NCBI RefSeq assembly: GCF_000224145.3
Contig: NW_004190456.2
Location: 95,793-153,118, forward strand
Reading direction: 5' to 3'
DNA from: Ciona intestinalis
Taxonomy: Eukaryota; Chordata; Ascidiacea; Phlebobranchia; Cionidae
Length of the DNA: 57,326 nucleotides
The notes under the pieces were generated by a model. The model saw nothing but the letters and a program-made list of their open reading frames with translations. It did no database searches and was not told where the DNA came from. Of the stretch, positions 34,823 to 45,992 are shown piece after piece (position 1 is the stretch's first letter; each line of letters starts with the position of its first letter). A program made the translations under genes and the position numbers.

Positions 34823-36263
34823 ATGGCTTCGGAAACGTTGTACATTGCGGCGCCTTATAAACACAGTCGAGCACTTAGCAAGGCTTCTGGTGTTGAAGTA
34901 TGGATGAAACTTGAAAATTGTCAGCCGTCTGGTTCTTTTAAAACACGTGGCATTTCTCACATGTGTGTAAAACATAAGAACAGTCCACGATTCGTATGTT
35001 CATCTGGCGGTAATGCGGGGCTAGCTGCTGCATATTCTGGGAAACAGCTCGGTGTACCTGTCACCATATTCGTACCACTAACCACCACGCAGTTGGTGAT
35101 TGATAAACTGAAAGACGAAGGCGCGGACGTTGTAAGAGGGGGCGCAGCATGGGACGAATGCAACCAGAATGCGTTGAAATTCGTTGAAGAAACGGGCTCC
35201 GTATACATCCCACCGTTTGAGCACCCATATATTTGGGAAGGGAATTCGTCCATAATAGCTGAACTTGACAGCAAGCCAGACTTGGTGATATGCTCAGTAG
35301 GTGGGGGTGGTTTAATGTGTGGGATCGTGGAAGGGTTGGTGAAAAGAAAATGGGATGATGTACCAGTGCTTGCTGTAGAAACACATGGATCTAATAGTTT
35401 GTACCAGGCTGTACAAGCTGGAAAGCAAGTAACATTGCCTGCAATTACAAGGTATAAACATTTGTGCACTCTGTTAACAGTGTTTTATTCATACCTATAC
35501 AATATTTGTTCTACCAATTCTGGCCTAAATACCAAGGTCCAAGTCCTTGACAAGCTTACCCACATAGACTGTGTCTATGAACTTAACAATATAAAAAGTG
35601 TTTTATATTTTTAATTTGCTGGTACATGTCAAAATAATCAATGTAAATCAATATACACAGCATTGCAATTACATTGGGAGCAAAGACAATTGGTAAACAA
35701 GCATTTGAACTTACCAAATCCCACCCAATTATACCATGCCTTGTTTCAGACGAAGATGTTGTGAAAACTATATCTCAATTCTTAGGTTTGTTGTTAACTT
35801 TATTAGATATTCATTGCTTTTGTTGTAATCTGATGAATTTATATTAAAAATGTCAATTTTGCTGTTGGTGAAATTTTTATTAACTGTGATAGCCTATTTG
35901 TTCATAAATCTCAATAGAATCGATCAAACTAAATTGAAGGCTTGTATAACTATTATATGCAGTGTAAAAAGTGGTGCCTGGAATGTAGGCCAGTGTGTAC
36001 CAACAATTTAGGCTTCATTTCCAATGTTATTTTATGGATTCTTTATTTTAAGTTTTGAACCTATTTCAGATGATGAAAAGATATTGGTTGAGCCAGCTTG
36101 TGCTGCTTCTATTGCTGTGTTATACAATGGAAAGTTAAAAGAGCTTGCAAGCTCAAACCCTAAACTTGGAAATGTTAAAAAAGTTGTTCTTGTTGTTTGT
36201 GGTGGTAGTGGTGTAACTATTGAAATGCTTAAGAACTGGAAACAAATGTTTAACATAAAATAA
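34823..36263 (+). CDS. SDS: L-serine dehydratase / L-threonine deaminase, PLP-dependent
   Basis: Converts L-serine to pyruvate and L-threonine to 2-oxobutyrate plus ammonia in the cytosol. Three exons (34823-35451, 35661-35785, 36070-36263) join in phases 2 and 1 to give 315 residues, close to the roughly 328 of vertebrate SDS. The PLP lysine lies in SGSFKTRG (K40). The phosphate/carboxylate loop is SSGGNAG at 60-66, and the glycine-rich loop SVGGGG spans 158-163. Also visible are YIPPF, IWEG, the C-terminal DDEKILVEPAC segment, and VVCGGSG. Ala65 is SDS-like, whereas I recall Gly in the SDSL paralogue, so it may represent either or the common ancestor. AATAAA occurs at 36440-36445. Reading through the first donor gives only an intron-derived tail. 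Confidence 0.95.
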
Positions 36264-37034
36264 TACAGAATGTGTTATAACTTGTATGTGTATGTGTAAT
36301 TTAAAAATGATACATTCTTATTTGCTCTTCAAAATAATGAAAATATATAACATTCCTGTATATGTATTAACATATTTTCACTTTTAAATTCGTCGCATTC
36401 ATTATACCTCGTCTACATGAGTGGTGTTTAAAACATCAAAATAAATTTCAATTTATTACAGAATGTTGTGACTATTTTTATGCCCAAATCCATCGTCAGG
36501 TGGCGTAACTGCGCTTGTTTCTAGGGAGTTGTTGCTAAGGGCCCACCGCTTTCGTTTTCGCTACTCACATACACTTGTAAGGATTCCAGTAGTCTGTTTA
36601 TTTAGCTGCTCGCCGAATACAATAAATTTGAAACAGCGCGCTTCGAGACATAAAGGGTTTCTGAGTAAACACTCTTGTAAGGTTACTTGCTATAAGAAGG
36701 AAACGTAAAGGGTATAAATATTTTAAGCAAAGGTATACTAAGCGGCGATAAAGCCTGTTATTTATGTATATAAGCGTATTTCTAAGTAAAGTTCTGGTTT
36801 TAATGGGCATACTAGCTAAAATATTGTACTACAACTATTTTAAGACCTAAAATATAAGCATATACAGAGTATATCGCAATATTTAACCAAGCATCCATTG
36901 TTGTGGCCCAATCGCAAATAAAAAAGCTCAGAAACGTTAATTTAATGTAAAAATAAAACACTGCAACAAACTAATTTGCTTACCAATGCAATCTAGGACA
37001 TATTTCTCAAATTATTAGGTTTGTAGAGTCAAAT
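36264..37034. other. Intergenic DNA between dehydratase and LIAT1
   Basis: Holds the dehydratase 3' end (AATAAA at 36440-36445) and presumably the LIAT1 promoter. No coding exon recognised. Confidence 0.6.
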
Positions 37035-38062
37035 ATGGACGGAATAAACAATGCAATTGTTGGAAGGAAAGCGATCAGTTCAAGTGGTGTAGATAAATTA
37101 AAGAAGAAGAAGAGAAAGAAGCGAAAAATTAAAGAAGGAAAAAGATCTTCAGCATCCAGCACTTCAGCTACAGGGAGTCCGGATTCAGAAGGTAACTACA
37201 CAAATATTGCTTGTGTTATTTAAACATTCTCTGTATGCGGTTAATCATTAAATCACAATTGGCTATTACACGCTTCACTACACAAGTAGTTCTTATAATG
37301 AAGGTTGTTTAATGCTGACACAGTCAATCATCAAATGGTATGGTGGCCCAAATAAATGCTTGTGTAATATTTAATGAAAGTCATTTAGAACAAATATTCA
37401 TTAAAGTGTCTTTGTACTGAACAGGATACTTTCGCACCATGTCGACTTCGGTTCCATGAAATATAATGTGAACACAAATATAAAATAACAGTTCAGAAAT
37501 CAACCTAAATAATGTATTAATGCCCGTTGTTCCATTAGGTCGAGTCCGTCCACACAAAGCAAGATCTGCTTTATCCTGTCCACCCAATATTAACCAGCAG
37601 TCAAAACGAAATGAAGCAGATTTAACGGACGTTTGCGAACAGTTTAATGAAAGCTTACGATGGTTTCCTTACATTCTGTCAAATTCGAGGCCTTTCAGGG
37701 ACCAAACCAAAGCTTCTACCGCAGAAAGTGAAACTGAGGAAGAAGAGAGAATCGCAGTGTATAAAATGAACCGTAGGAAGCGGTACCTAGCCGCCCAACA
37801 AGCATTACTTGCTTTATACCCTGACACAAACAACGTTTATGCTGGTAACACCGATGACATCCATGACAGCAAAGATGCTGCAAAGCCGATTTCTCCGCGT
37901 CGATCGCATTCAATACCTGACAACACATCATCCTACACTCCAACCACAGAAATACCAAAACTACGGCTCCAAAGTCCGAGACAAACTTGTGAAACTTTCG
38001 ACTTAGCAGTAAAGCCACTCACGACCACCCTTGATAATGCATTAGTACAGCAGGTTCTGTAG
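37035..38062 (+). CDS. LIAT1: LIAT1-like protein (ligand of ATE1)
   Basis: LIAT1 is known in mammals as a lysine-rich nuclear protein that binds the arginyl-transferase ATE1. Two exons (37035-37191 and 37539-38062) join in phase 1 to give 226 residues. A basic run (KKKKRKKRKIK, about 23-33) resembles the lysine-rich N-terminus. The family core follows: NESLRW at 89-94 and EEEERIAVYKMNRRKRY at 119-135. The remaining C-terminus is Ser/Thr/Pro-rich with no recognised domain, and I see none of the C-terminal tandem repeats reported for some primate forms. The gene runs head to tail with the dehydratase, 770 bases apart, and converges on SOD1. Confidence 0.85.
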
Positions 38063-39239
38063 CGTTAATACAACTTATTATTATTCTCATATGTTACTGA
38101 CATACCCATTAAGCTGTTATTGTTACATTTGCACAAAGAAGCGCTTCATAATTTTTAATGTTCCCCCGATTTTAAAACAAAATATTTTTCAACCATATAT
38201 ATGCAATGTCAATCCAAATGTGCGTTTTAAATGGGCTTCACTTAACATGAACTGCCGTGTTTTTCATGTTTATAACCCCCCCCCCCCTTTTTTTTTTTGT
38301 TTATAAAAGTTATGAGACAAAAGAATTATACAAGTGATGTACTGCGTTACGGCGTGGCAGGCAAGCATCAGTGATTCATATTTGGTCCTTTACTTTAACT
38401 TGAGTTGACTCATTATTAACAGTTTACTTTTTCAATAAACCCGTTCTCCCGAAATGCGTAATTTCCAGAGGAATGAAACCACTTACAAGTGGCTTCAAGC
38501 ACGCCAAGCGTTGCGTTACAAATAGTGGAGTGGTTTTGAGGTGTCCTGTTGCTTTCACTGCTGGACAACACGCGTTTACCATCTATTGTATACAAGGTAC
38601 TCAACACGGCATTAATCTTGTTTCACCTTCAAATTATGGGTCATCGTGTTGACAAGATATCTTGCCTTTATAACAAAGTTGGGCAAGTGTAGAGTTACAA
38701 TACTCGAGGTGATGCCAGCATATCAAGATATTGTATCGCACATAGATATACAAGCTACCGAAACATGAGACGCGATATTTGCTTTTTGATAACTGACGCC
38801 AGTGAGTCACTATCTGTGAATACATTCTACAAACACGGCACTGAATACACCAAAGAGACAATACTACCCTTCAACGATTAATTAATAACAACTTCCAAAA
38901 CAGGAAGCCAGAAACAACAGACAAGCAATGAAGGCACTGCCTACAAATTAATATTACTATCACGTTTAACATTACATATGTTTGTATGTTCTGTATGCTG
39001 TTTATACAAAACCCACTACCACATTCAAGTTGCATTTAAATTGCAACGTAAATGTTATATATGGGTTTTAGTTTTGCTGGTACCTTGTAAAACTGCAACA
39101 TGGCAGATAAATACAACATACCAGCACAACCAATTACACATATTAATGAACCACATCTCAAAAGCCACGATTGTTGACAATTAACGTAATTTTTAATAGC
39201 TGCTAACTGTTCAGATTAGATAATCTATGTATACGTCAG
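38063..39239. other. Intergenic DNA, no gene recognised
   Basis: Lies between the convergent LIAT1 and SOD1 genes. It contains a C/T homopolymer junction at about 38275-38300. Short open frames here lack domains, splice structure or family resemblance. Confidence 0.5.
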
Positions 39240-39430
39240 ACGCGGTAGAACAGTTGACTGCCTCTAACCCAGAGGTAATGGGTCAAGACTCGTCGCTGAT
39301 ACCCAAAAAGTAACATACTTAAAAACTTGTAGGGGCGCGAGGTGTACAAAACAGAACACCGGTGTTATAATGGCTGTTGTTTCCGGCCACGTGAGATAAA
39401 GTAAGTTACATTCAACCATATCTGTGCAAC
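39240..39430 (+). mobile_element. Composite SINE, forward: head joined directly to one 98-bp unit
   Basis: GGTAGAACAGTTGACTGCCT with CAGAGGTAATGGGTCAAGAC (box A/B-like head) is followed at once by AGTAACATAC, GGCGCGAGGTGTACAAAACA and AGTAAGTTAC of a diverged unit. The SINE body is missing. Confidence 0.65.
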
Positions 39431-39802
39431 CATGCCGACCAAAATATTCTAGTTGCTCCAAATGCAACAGGAATTGTTTCTATGGCTATGGGTAACAGCA
39501 TTTAAAATGGTTGCTTTAATTTTTATACTCAACATTAATCCAGAGCTCTTCTAAAGGTTTGCATTCCAAAAGTGTCCCATATTTCCCAGATGGGATAACA
39601 TTGCTTTTAAACCACTGCTTTACCTCTAAAAACACAACATATTAGTTTTGTATAATAGATGATAACTTTATTTCACCAAGAGTGTAATTTGCATTTGTGA
39701 TTCCTATGTAACTTATTAGATGTATCTCGATTAAAGCAATTTACAGCAAAGCAAAATTATTTACAACATAATGAGTCAATTAAAGTTGTACTTGCATATC
39801 TT

Positions 39803-40267
39803 TTACTTTGTGATCCCGATAACCCCACACGCCAATCTTCCTCCAGCGTTCCCTGTTGTCTTGCTTTGTGGATGAGATGTGAGACCAAGGTCATCTACAT
39901 CAGCGTGCACAACAACAGCTCTTCCAATCACTGAGTTAATCCCTGTAAGCGTGACGTACTTATCGCTGATGTTAACCTCTGCTACACCACTTGAATCTGC
40001 CGTCACATTGCCAAGGTCTCCAAAATGTCGAACCTCTGCCTCTGGTGCTCCGTGATCGCATTTCTGTGGGTTGAAATGACCCCCAGTGCTTGTGCAACCA
40101 TTGGTGTGGTCTCCAAACTCATGAATATGAAACCCATGCTTGCCAGCAGCCAACCCTGTAAGCGATCCACTAATCTTACATGGCTCCCCGTCCCCAACTT
40201 GCGAGAACTTAATGGTCCCACTCACACTCTCACTTCCCTTCATTACACAAACAGCTTCAAGAACCAT
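39803..40267 (-). CDS. SOD1: Cu/Zn superoxide dismutase, single coding exon
   Basis: Cytosolic enzyme that dismutates superoxide to oxygen and hydrogen peroxide. The 154 residues match the usual size. All metal ligands are present: His47, His49, His64 and His121 for copper, and His64, His72, His81 and Asp84 for zinc. The disulfide cysteines are Cys58 and Cys147, and the guiding arginine is Arg144 in [12 protein letters not shown]. There is no signal peptide, so this is the intracellular form. The whole coding region is uninterrupted, whereas vertebrate SOD1 has several introns. A minus-strand AATAAA lies at 39667-39672, about 130 bases past the stop. Confidence 0.97.
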   Translation of the reverse strand: MVLEAVCVMKGSESVSGTIKFSQVGDGEPCKISGSLTGLAAGKHGFHIHEFGDHTNGCTSTGGHFNPQKCDHGAPEAEVRHFGDLGNVTADSSGVAEVNISDKYVTLTGINSVIGRAVVVHADVDDLGLTSHPQSKTTGNAGGRLACGVIGITK

Positions 40268-41223
40268 ATTTATCGTGATTTATCGTTTTCCTATAATCAG
40301 AGAGATTAGCTAAACCCAAAACTTCTTAACCCTTTTTTGCAACAACCAAAATACTAAACATAAATTAATAGCAAAACAGCCACAGTTGACAATAGGTTTT
40401 GTAGGCACATGATTACTAATTCGAGTAATTTAACTTTTACAAAGCCAACCAAAACAGCTAGTTGTAATGTTACCAGGGTTAAGAAGCATTGCCTTATTAA
40501 ACCAACAATTGCACACAGCAGAAATAAACAGAACGTCAGAACCACATCTAATATGAATGTGTTGCTATAAATCATATAAGCATTTTTGAACCATAAAACT
40601 ACAAATATTGTAGTGCTGTAATTTAACAAACAAATGTATCTAAATAGTAAAAAAAGTAAGTGTAAAACTATATCTATAATATGCATAAGGTATTTGGGAA
40701 ATTAGCAGAAGTATGTTTTTAGAGTTAGGCCTATTCCACTGTATATAAAAACTTTTAAAAAGTGATATAGTAGTACACTAAAAGCATCTAATAGACAAAC
40801 ACCCTTTTAAAAAAATTCTCTACTGAAATTAATTGCATAGAATTACAATTTACAAACTAAAAAGCAGCATTTTGCATAAAGGGCTAATTCTGTTTAGAAA
40901 AGTGGACAATGCTGTGGGCAAAGTCACCTAGTACGATAAGTCTAGAAAAGTGGGCAATGCAAGTCACCTAGTAATATAAGTCTACTCTACAAGAATATAT
41001 TATGGACAAGTGAGATAAAGTTATTGCTAATAAAATACACAATTAGTACTAACTTTTGGCAGTTATTTTAGAGACAATAAGTCTACCACCTGACCTAACT
41101 ATAAAAGTAAAGTCGTGCAGTACAACACAAAGTAAAACATAATGTAATTTATAAATTGGGGTGACGGTGACAGATAACCCCTTTGTTACGTCTATAAGAC
41201 TATAAGCACAAGCTTAAGATTAA

Positions 41224-42819
41224 TTAGGCTTCATACATGCACTTCCCTGCCACCCACACCTCACATATTTTAACATCTTTCAAAACCTGAGGATTTTCTG
41301 GCAAATTGAAAGGTACGCCATCATTCTCTAGAGGTACATCTAACACAACAAAGTCTGCTTGGAATCCTTCAGCTATTTTGCCCTTGAATGTTTCTGCCTT
41401 ATCCACATATGCTGAACCTGTTGTGTATAAGTTAAGAGCTTCCTCAAATGTGAGACACTCTGATGGAATGAAGGAAGAATTGGATTTCTGATCAGTACGA
41501 AAAATCGCATCAAACATTCCATACAAGGGGTTGATGGATTCAACTGGACCATCGCTACTTCCACCACACACAATCCCATTATTCATTAATGTTTTCCATG
41601 GGTATATACATTCAAACAAAGCTGGGGGTAACTTGTCTCGTATCCACACTGAATCAGTTACGACAAACGAAGGTTGTAGTGTAGGTGTCACTCCACATGC
41701 TCGCATCCTGTTTAAAAGATCGTGCCGCAATATTTGGCAGTGAACGAACACAGGTCTTTTATCAGGGCTAATTTTCACTTTTTCCAAGCAGTCCAAAGCA
41801 ATGTCCACTGCTCTATCACCTATCACATGCAACTCAGGTCTGTATCCTTTATCATCAATGATTTGTAATATCTTCGCCAACTGCTCCCTGTTCTGTAACA
41901 CCACGCCATAGTTTTCTTTCCCATCCAGCAAAGATAGATACGGCTTCGATATGGCAGCAGTGTTGGTGCCTAACGCTCCATCTAGAAACACCTTGATGCA
42001 GTCACATGATAAGTTCTTGTAAGATTCATCCAAAGTTTGAGGAAAGTTTGGACTCCCCATATCAGTATACCAGGGTGCTATGTAACAAGCTATTGGCAGC
42101 GAACCTTCCTTAGCAAGCTCAGCATATTCATTCCAATGCCTCCTTTCAATAGAATGAACACTGGTGATCCCATTCTTCAAGCAATCATCCAACCCTGCTA
42201 AGATATTCTTCTTCTTCTCTTCACTTGACTCCGGGGGAACAACATTAGTCACCAATTGAACACCCCCATCTTCCCTGAGGACCCCAGTGAGCTGCCCAGC
42301 GAGATGATGACCCAGAGGATAACGATCGAGATGACCATTATCTGGATCTTTTATATCATTCGTTATATTCGCTACTTCCAATGCTTTACTATTAGCTACG
42401 ATAATATGAAAACAAACTCTGTTTAAAAACACAGGTCTGTCAGGAATCACTTCATCGATGTCTTCTTTGGTTGGTATTCTATCCATAAACTCATGGTCCC
42501 AGTTAAACCCTTCAATCCAACCCTTGCTATCATCACCATCAATTGCAGCTTTCAGTCTCAGCTGCAGCTCTTTCACAGTTTTAGGAAACTTAAGATTCCA
42601 TTTGCTCCGGAGTAACTTTCCGTGCCATGAAGCGTGGATATGGGAGTCATGAAAACCAGGAAAGATCCATCTTCCTTTTACATCTCTCACGTCACCTGTG
42701 GCCTCCGGAGCTTCCCTATCCCCGCATCCAACGATCTTCCCTGCATCTTGATCAACCAACATCCACGAGCCTATCCTCCCCTCTCCCAACCAGATCCGAG
42801 CATTTTTGAACAAAATCAT
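41224..42819 (-). CDS. YtcJ-like amidohydrolase (amidohydrolase family 3), single exon
   Basis: A 531-residue metal-dependent hydrolase of the amidohydrolase superfamily; the substrate is unknown. Visible motifs are GFHDSHIHASW (HxH metal site at 60-62), WIEGFNWDH, IKVFLDGALGTNTA (Lys276), LHVIGDRAVD (His331), VFVHCQ (His360) and GGSSDGPVESINP (Asp423). These match the order and spacing of the YtcJ/N-substituted formamide deformylase-like family, common in bacteria, fungi and plants. There is no signal peptide. The C-terminal beta-sandwich segment ends VWVAGKCMY, typical of the fold. The reading frame has no intron over 1.6 kb. It lies about 960 bases from SOD1 and 730 from FTSJ3 on the same strand, too far apart for a tunicate operon. 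Confidence 0.9.
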   Translation of the reverse strand: MILFKNARIWLGEGRIGSWMLVDQDAGKIVGCGDREAPEATGDVRDVKGRWIFPGFHDSHIHASWHGKLLRSKWNLKFPKTVKELQLRLKAAIDGDDSKGWIEGFNWDHEFMDRIPTKEDIDEVIPDRPVFLNRVCFHIIVANSKALEVANITNDIKDPDNGHLDRYPLGHHLAGQLTGVLREDGGVQLVTNVVPPESSEEKKKNILAGLDDCLKNGITSVHSIERRHWNEYAELAKEGSLPIACYIAPWYTDMGSPNFPQTLDESYKNLSCDCIKVFLDGALGTNTAAISKPYLSLLDGKENYGVVLQNREQLAKILQIIDDKGYRPELHVIGDRAVDIALDCLEKVKISPDKRPVFVHCQILRHDLLNRMRACGVTPTLQPSFVVTDSVWIRDKLPPALFECIYPWKTLMNNGIVCGGSSDGPVESINPLYGMFDAIFRTDQKSNSSFIPSECLTFEEALNLYTTGSAYVDKAETFKGKIAEGFQADFVVLDVPLENDGVPFNLPENPQVLKDVKICEVWVAGKCMYEA

Positions 42820-43544
42820 CGCCCAGCAAAAATTATCTTACTACATGCAACACTAATGTAGATCGCTGATCAACCTATGATAAAAAAAAACATTGTTATC
42901 CTTTTTAACTAAGATTTAAGCAGAATCAAGCACCCACAAACAGATATTTTTTAAAAAGTTTCCAAAACAATTATTGATTAAAATAATATAAAGCAGTAGT
43001 GAGTTTGTTGCTGAAGTTATAAAGAATTTCACCTCTGTAAAAAATGCAAGAACAAATAAATTTGGCCAATGCTACAATTTAATCGAAGGGAACAAAAACA
43101 GTTGTTGGCACAGCAGTTCAAAAACATGTGATTATAAACTTAAAATAATGGTAGCTAGCTTGCAAAAATGCTGTAAAAATTTCAAACAAATTTAACCAAA
43201 GCCCCATTTATTTTGATCCAGCCCATAAGGCTTGAGGCACATTTTAACAATATAAATATAGTAAATCCCAAATATAGTTAATTCCAAATAGAAAAGCAAG
43301 GTAAACTAATTGGGAAATGCAGACTAACCAATTCCTTTTGACCAGCAGGCGAATATCAAAAATTAAATAACGTCATGAATCATGATTCAGATACAAAAAC
43401 GCAGCATTAAATAATGAAAGAGCCCACACAACTGCAGTTCGACCATGTTTCTCTTATCCAGTTAAATTTAACTTGTTCTTTGAAAATTTAACATAGAAAT
43501 TATTTTAAAATTTCAACATATTAGGAGATACAAGACACCAAAAC

Positions 43545-45779
43545 TTATTTCCTTTTCTTCCCACCACCCGCACCACTTTTGCCTTTAGATTGTTTCGAAT
43601 TCTTCCCTTGAGGTCGGAGGTCTTTTTTCATTCGTTTATCGACAACTTTGAACTTACCACTGACACCCGGTGGTCGTCTAACTCGTTTTCCAGTGCCCCG
43701 CTTCGCGAATACATACGTGGTGTTCTCTTTTTTCTTTTTTAGCAAACCTGCTTTTTTATAAATGTTCTTTATATGCGCAGCCTTTTCTTTAGTTGACATA
43801 TCAGCTGTATCTGAAATCCCCTCCGCTTGTTTTCGTGCTTTCTCCATTTTCTTGGTTGCCTTTCTCTTCTTTCTCGCCTTCGCTTCAACAACTTTTTTAA
43901 TCGTCCTAACATTGATTCCTTTGTCCTTGGAACCATAGAAATCCATCATATCTTTGGACACATGGTGTCGCAAATGATTTTTAACAACCCTCTTTTTCTC
44001 ATCCTCCAAGAACCAATCGGGCAGAGCACATTCCTCGTCGTTAAAGGTATACCGGTTAAACGAATCATCAATCACATCTCGCTTGCGTTTATTAGAAGTT
44101 GCGATCACTGTTCCCAATGCCAGAGCTTCTGCATCCAACTTTTGAGTTTTTTGCTTCTTACCTTTAGTTGTTGTAACAGGTTTAGCTTCATTAAGCGTTT
44201 CTTCTACATCATAGTCGCTATCGCTATCGGATGAATCGCTGTTATACGCCTCAATCTTCTTCTGCACTTCAGTTTTCTCTTCTACCTCTTTCTTCTTCTT
44301 CTCAACACGATTTTCGTAAATCTTCCTCGCGGATTCAATTTCTTCCAACTCATCCAAATCATCGGCGATGTTCTCGAACTCCTCCTTTCCAAACCAAAGC
44401 TTTGTTTGATAATCATCTTCAACTTTATCTTCCAATGAATGAATGAGTGGATTCCCCTCATTATCACCCTCATCCTCCTCCTCCTCTTCCTCTTCCTCAC
44501 TGCTCCCACTCCCCTCTTCATCCGATCCCTCTTCCAACTCGAACTCCTCCACATTCTCCATTACCGTTCCCATCTTCCGCGCAGAATTAATCTTCGAAAG
44601 AGCGAACAGCTCCATATCCTCCTGGCTGTTGGTGGAAGTAACCATGTTGCTCATTCGTTCGCGTAACTTTTGTCGCTCTTTTGTCACAACCTTTTTCTTT
44701 TTCTTGAGTTCTCTTGTTTCATTCTCTTGTATCTCTTGGATCTTTCTCTCCATCTCTTCCTCGCTATCAACTTCTTCTTCTTCATTCTCTTCCACTTCTT
44801 CAACCTGTGGAGCATTTAACTTTTGCCACTTTTTATGCCATTTTAAAAGCGTTTTGATCTCTTTTTTACCAAGACGTTTGATATCTTTGACATGCTCCTT
44901 TATTTCATCAGTCACGAGAGGATGAACTTTTTGATCGTCATCCTCAAAAACAATCTCGCTGATCTCGCTTAACATTTGCATTGGTTGGGAGCAACCAAGA
45001 AACTCCGAAACAGTTTTCTTCATGTACAGCAGATCCTTGGCTTCATCGCCATATCCCTTTGCCTTCTTCTTTTTTTTAGGTTCAAAATCAAGGATATTGA
45101 CGGGTCTTGTCTTAGCTTCAACTTCTTGAAACACAGATTTTGGGTCAAAAAACTTTTTATCGATTTTATCCGGACTTTTAAACCCTTGGCAAACAACAAA
45201 TATTTCGGCCGACACATTTCTTGAAGCTTGGGGCTTTGTGGCGTGAACTTTGTTAAAAAGTTGCCCGAAAATCCACATTAGAGCTTGGTAATCCTTGGAC
45301 CTGAATACCTTTGTAATAAACCATCCTCCTTTGCACAGAAACTCAGATGCCAGCTTGAGAGCAGCGAGAGTCAGCACTGACTGTGAGTAAGCATCATGAA
45401 GCCAATTCTTACCAACATTAGGCGCTCCATCATGAAGGAAGCAATCTACCTTCCACTTATGGAGTTCCCGTCTAAGCTGTGTCCTGCAACTTTCTTTAGT
45501 GATGTCATCTTGGAAAGTAACACACTTGGGAACGGGGCGAATCGGGACGAGATCCACTCCGACAATGATACTCGACATCGGCATATGTTCCGATGCTACC
45601 TGTAACCAACCACCAGGGGCAGCACAGAGGTCCACGCATGCTTGCGACGATTGTAAGAAATTAAACTTTTTATTAAGCTGCAAAAGTTTGAACGCAGAGC
45701 GAGCACGATACCCAGTTTCTTTTGCTAAATGATAATATTTATCTTTACGGGCCTTCGCAACTTGCTTTTTCTTACCCAT
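43545..45779 (-). CDS. FTSJ3: pre-rRNA 2'-O-ribose methyltransferase FTSJ3/Spb1, single exon
   Basis: Nucleolar enzyme of ribosome assembly that methylates pre-rRNA ribose using S-adenosylmethionine. The 744 residues begin MGKKKQVAKARKDKYY. The FtsJ/RrmJ fold occupies about 20-205, with the SAM loop DLCAAPGGWLQ at 50-60 and the catalytic K-D-K-E set at about Lys31, Asp117, Lys157 and Glu192. The middle is highly charged and acidic (about residues 340-480). The C-terminal Spb1 domain carries LPDWFLEDEKK, a conserved DFYGSKDKGINVRTIKKV segment and a lysine-rich tail ending GGGKKRK. It is somewhat shorter than human FTSJ3 (about 847). There is no intron in the coding region, although vertebrate FTSJ3 has many. 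Confidence 0.97.
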   Translation of the reverse strand: MGKKKQVAKARKDKYYHLAKETGYRARSAFKLLQLNKKFNFLQSSQACVDLCAAPGGWLQVASEHMPMSSIIVGVDLVPIRPVPKCVTFQDDITKESCRTQLRRELHKWKVDCFLHDGAPNVGKNWLHDAYSQSVLTLAALKLASEFLCKGGWFITKVFRSKDYQALMWIFGQLFNKVHATKPQASRNVSAEIFVVCQGFKSPDKIDKKFFDPKSVFQEVEAKTRPVNILDFEPKKKKKAKGYGDEAKDLLYMKKTVSEFLGCSQPMQMLSEISEIVFEDDDQKVHPLVTDEIKEHVKDIKRLGKKEIKTLLKWHKKWQKLNAPQVEEVEENEEEEVDSEEEMERKIQEIQENETRELKKKKKVVTKERQKLRERMSNMVTSTNSQEDMELFALSKINSARKMGTVMENVEEFELEEGSDEEGSGSSEEEEEEEEDEGDNEGNPLIHSLEDKVEDDYQTKLWFGKEEFENIADDLDELEEIESARKIYENRVEKKKKEVEEKTEVQKKIEAYNSDSSDSDSDYDVEETLNEAKPVTTTKGKKQKTQKLDAEALALGTVIATSNKRKRDVIDDSFNRYTFNDEECALPDWFLEDEKKRVVKNHLRHHVSKDMMDFYGSKDKGINVRTIKKVVEAKARKKRKATKKMEKARKQAEGISDTADMSTKEKAAHIKNIYKKAGLLKKKKENTTYVFAKRGTGKRVRRPPGVSGKFKVVDKRMKKDLRPQGKNSKQSKGKSGAGGGKKRK

Positions 45780-45992
45780 TGTACAAAGTTAAGTTGGCAA
45801 CCTACACAATTGTACCTAAGTATAATATTAAGTTAATACATTAAATGGAGACTGGAATAATTATAAGTCTAAAACTTAGTTATGACAAATGGGCAGTGGG
45901 CCAACTCTGCCCTAAAATATCATTACCCATGGCGCAGCATCCTACAGGACCTCACCCACTAAGAATATAATGGTTTATATTAAATAGTTAAA

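Noticed and set aside
34957..35469. Minus-strand open frame of 170 codons
   Set aside because: Antisense shadow of the dehydratase first exon, which has clear PLP-enzyme motifs.
44443..44925. Plus-strand Ser-rich frame of 160 codons
   Set aside because: Antisense of the acidic Glu-rich part of FTSJ3.
39803..45779. Possible tunicate operon of SOD1, amidohydrolase and FTSJ3
   Set aside because: The gaps between coding regions are about 0.7-1.0 kb, far longer than the very short spacing known for Ciona operons.
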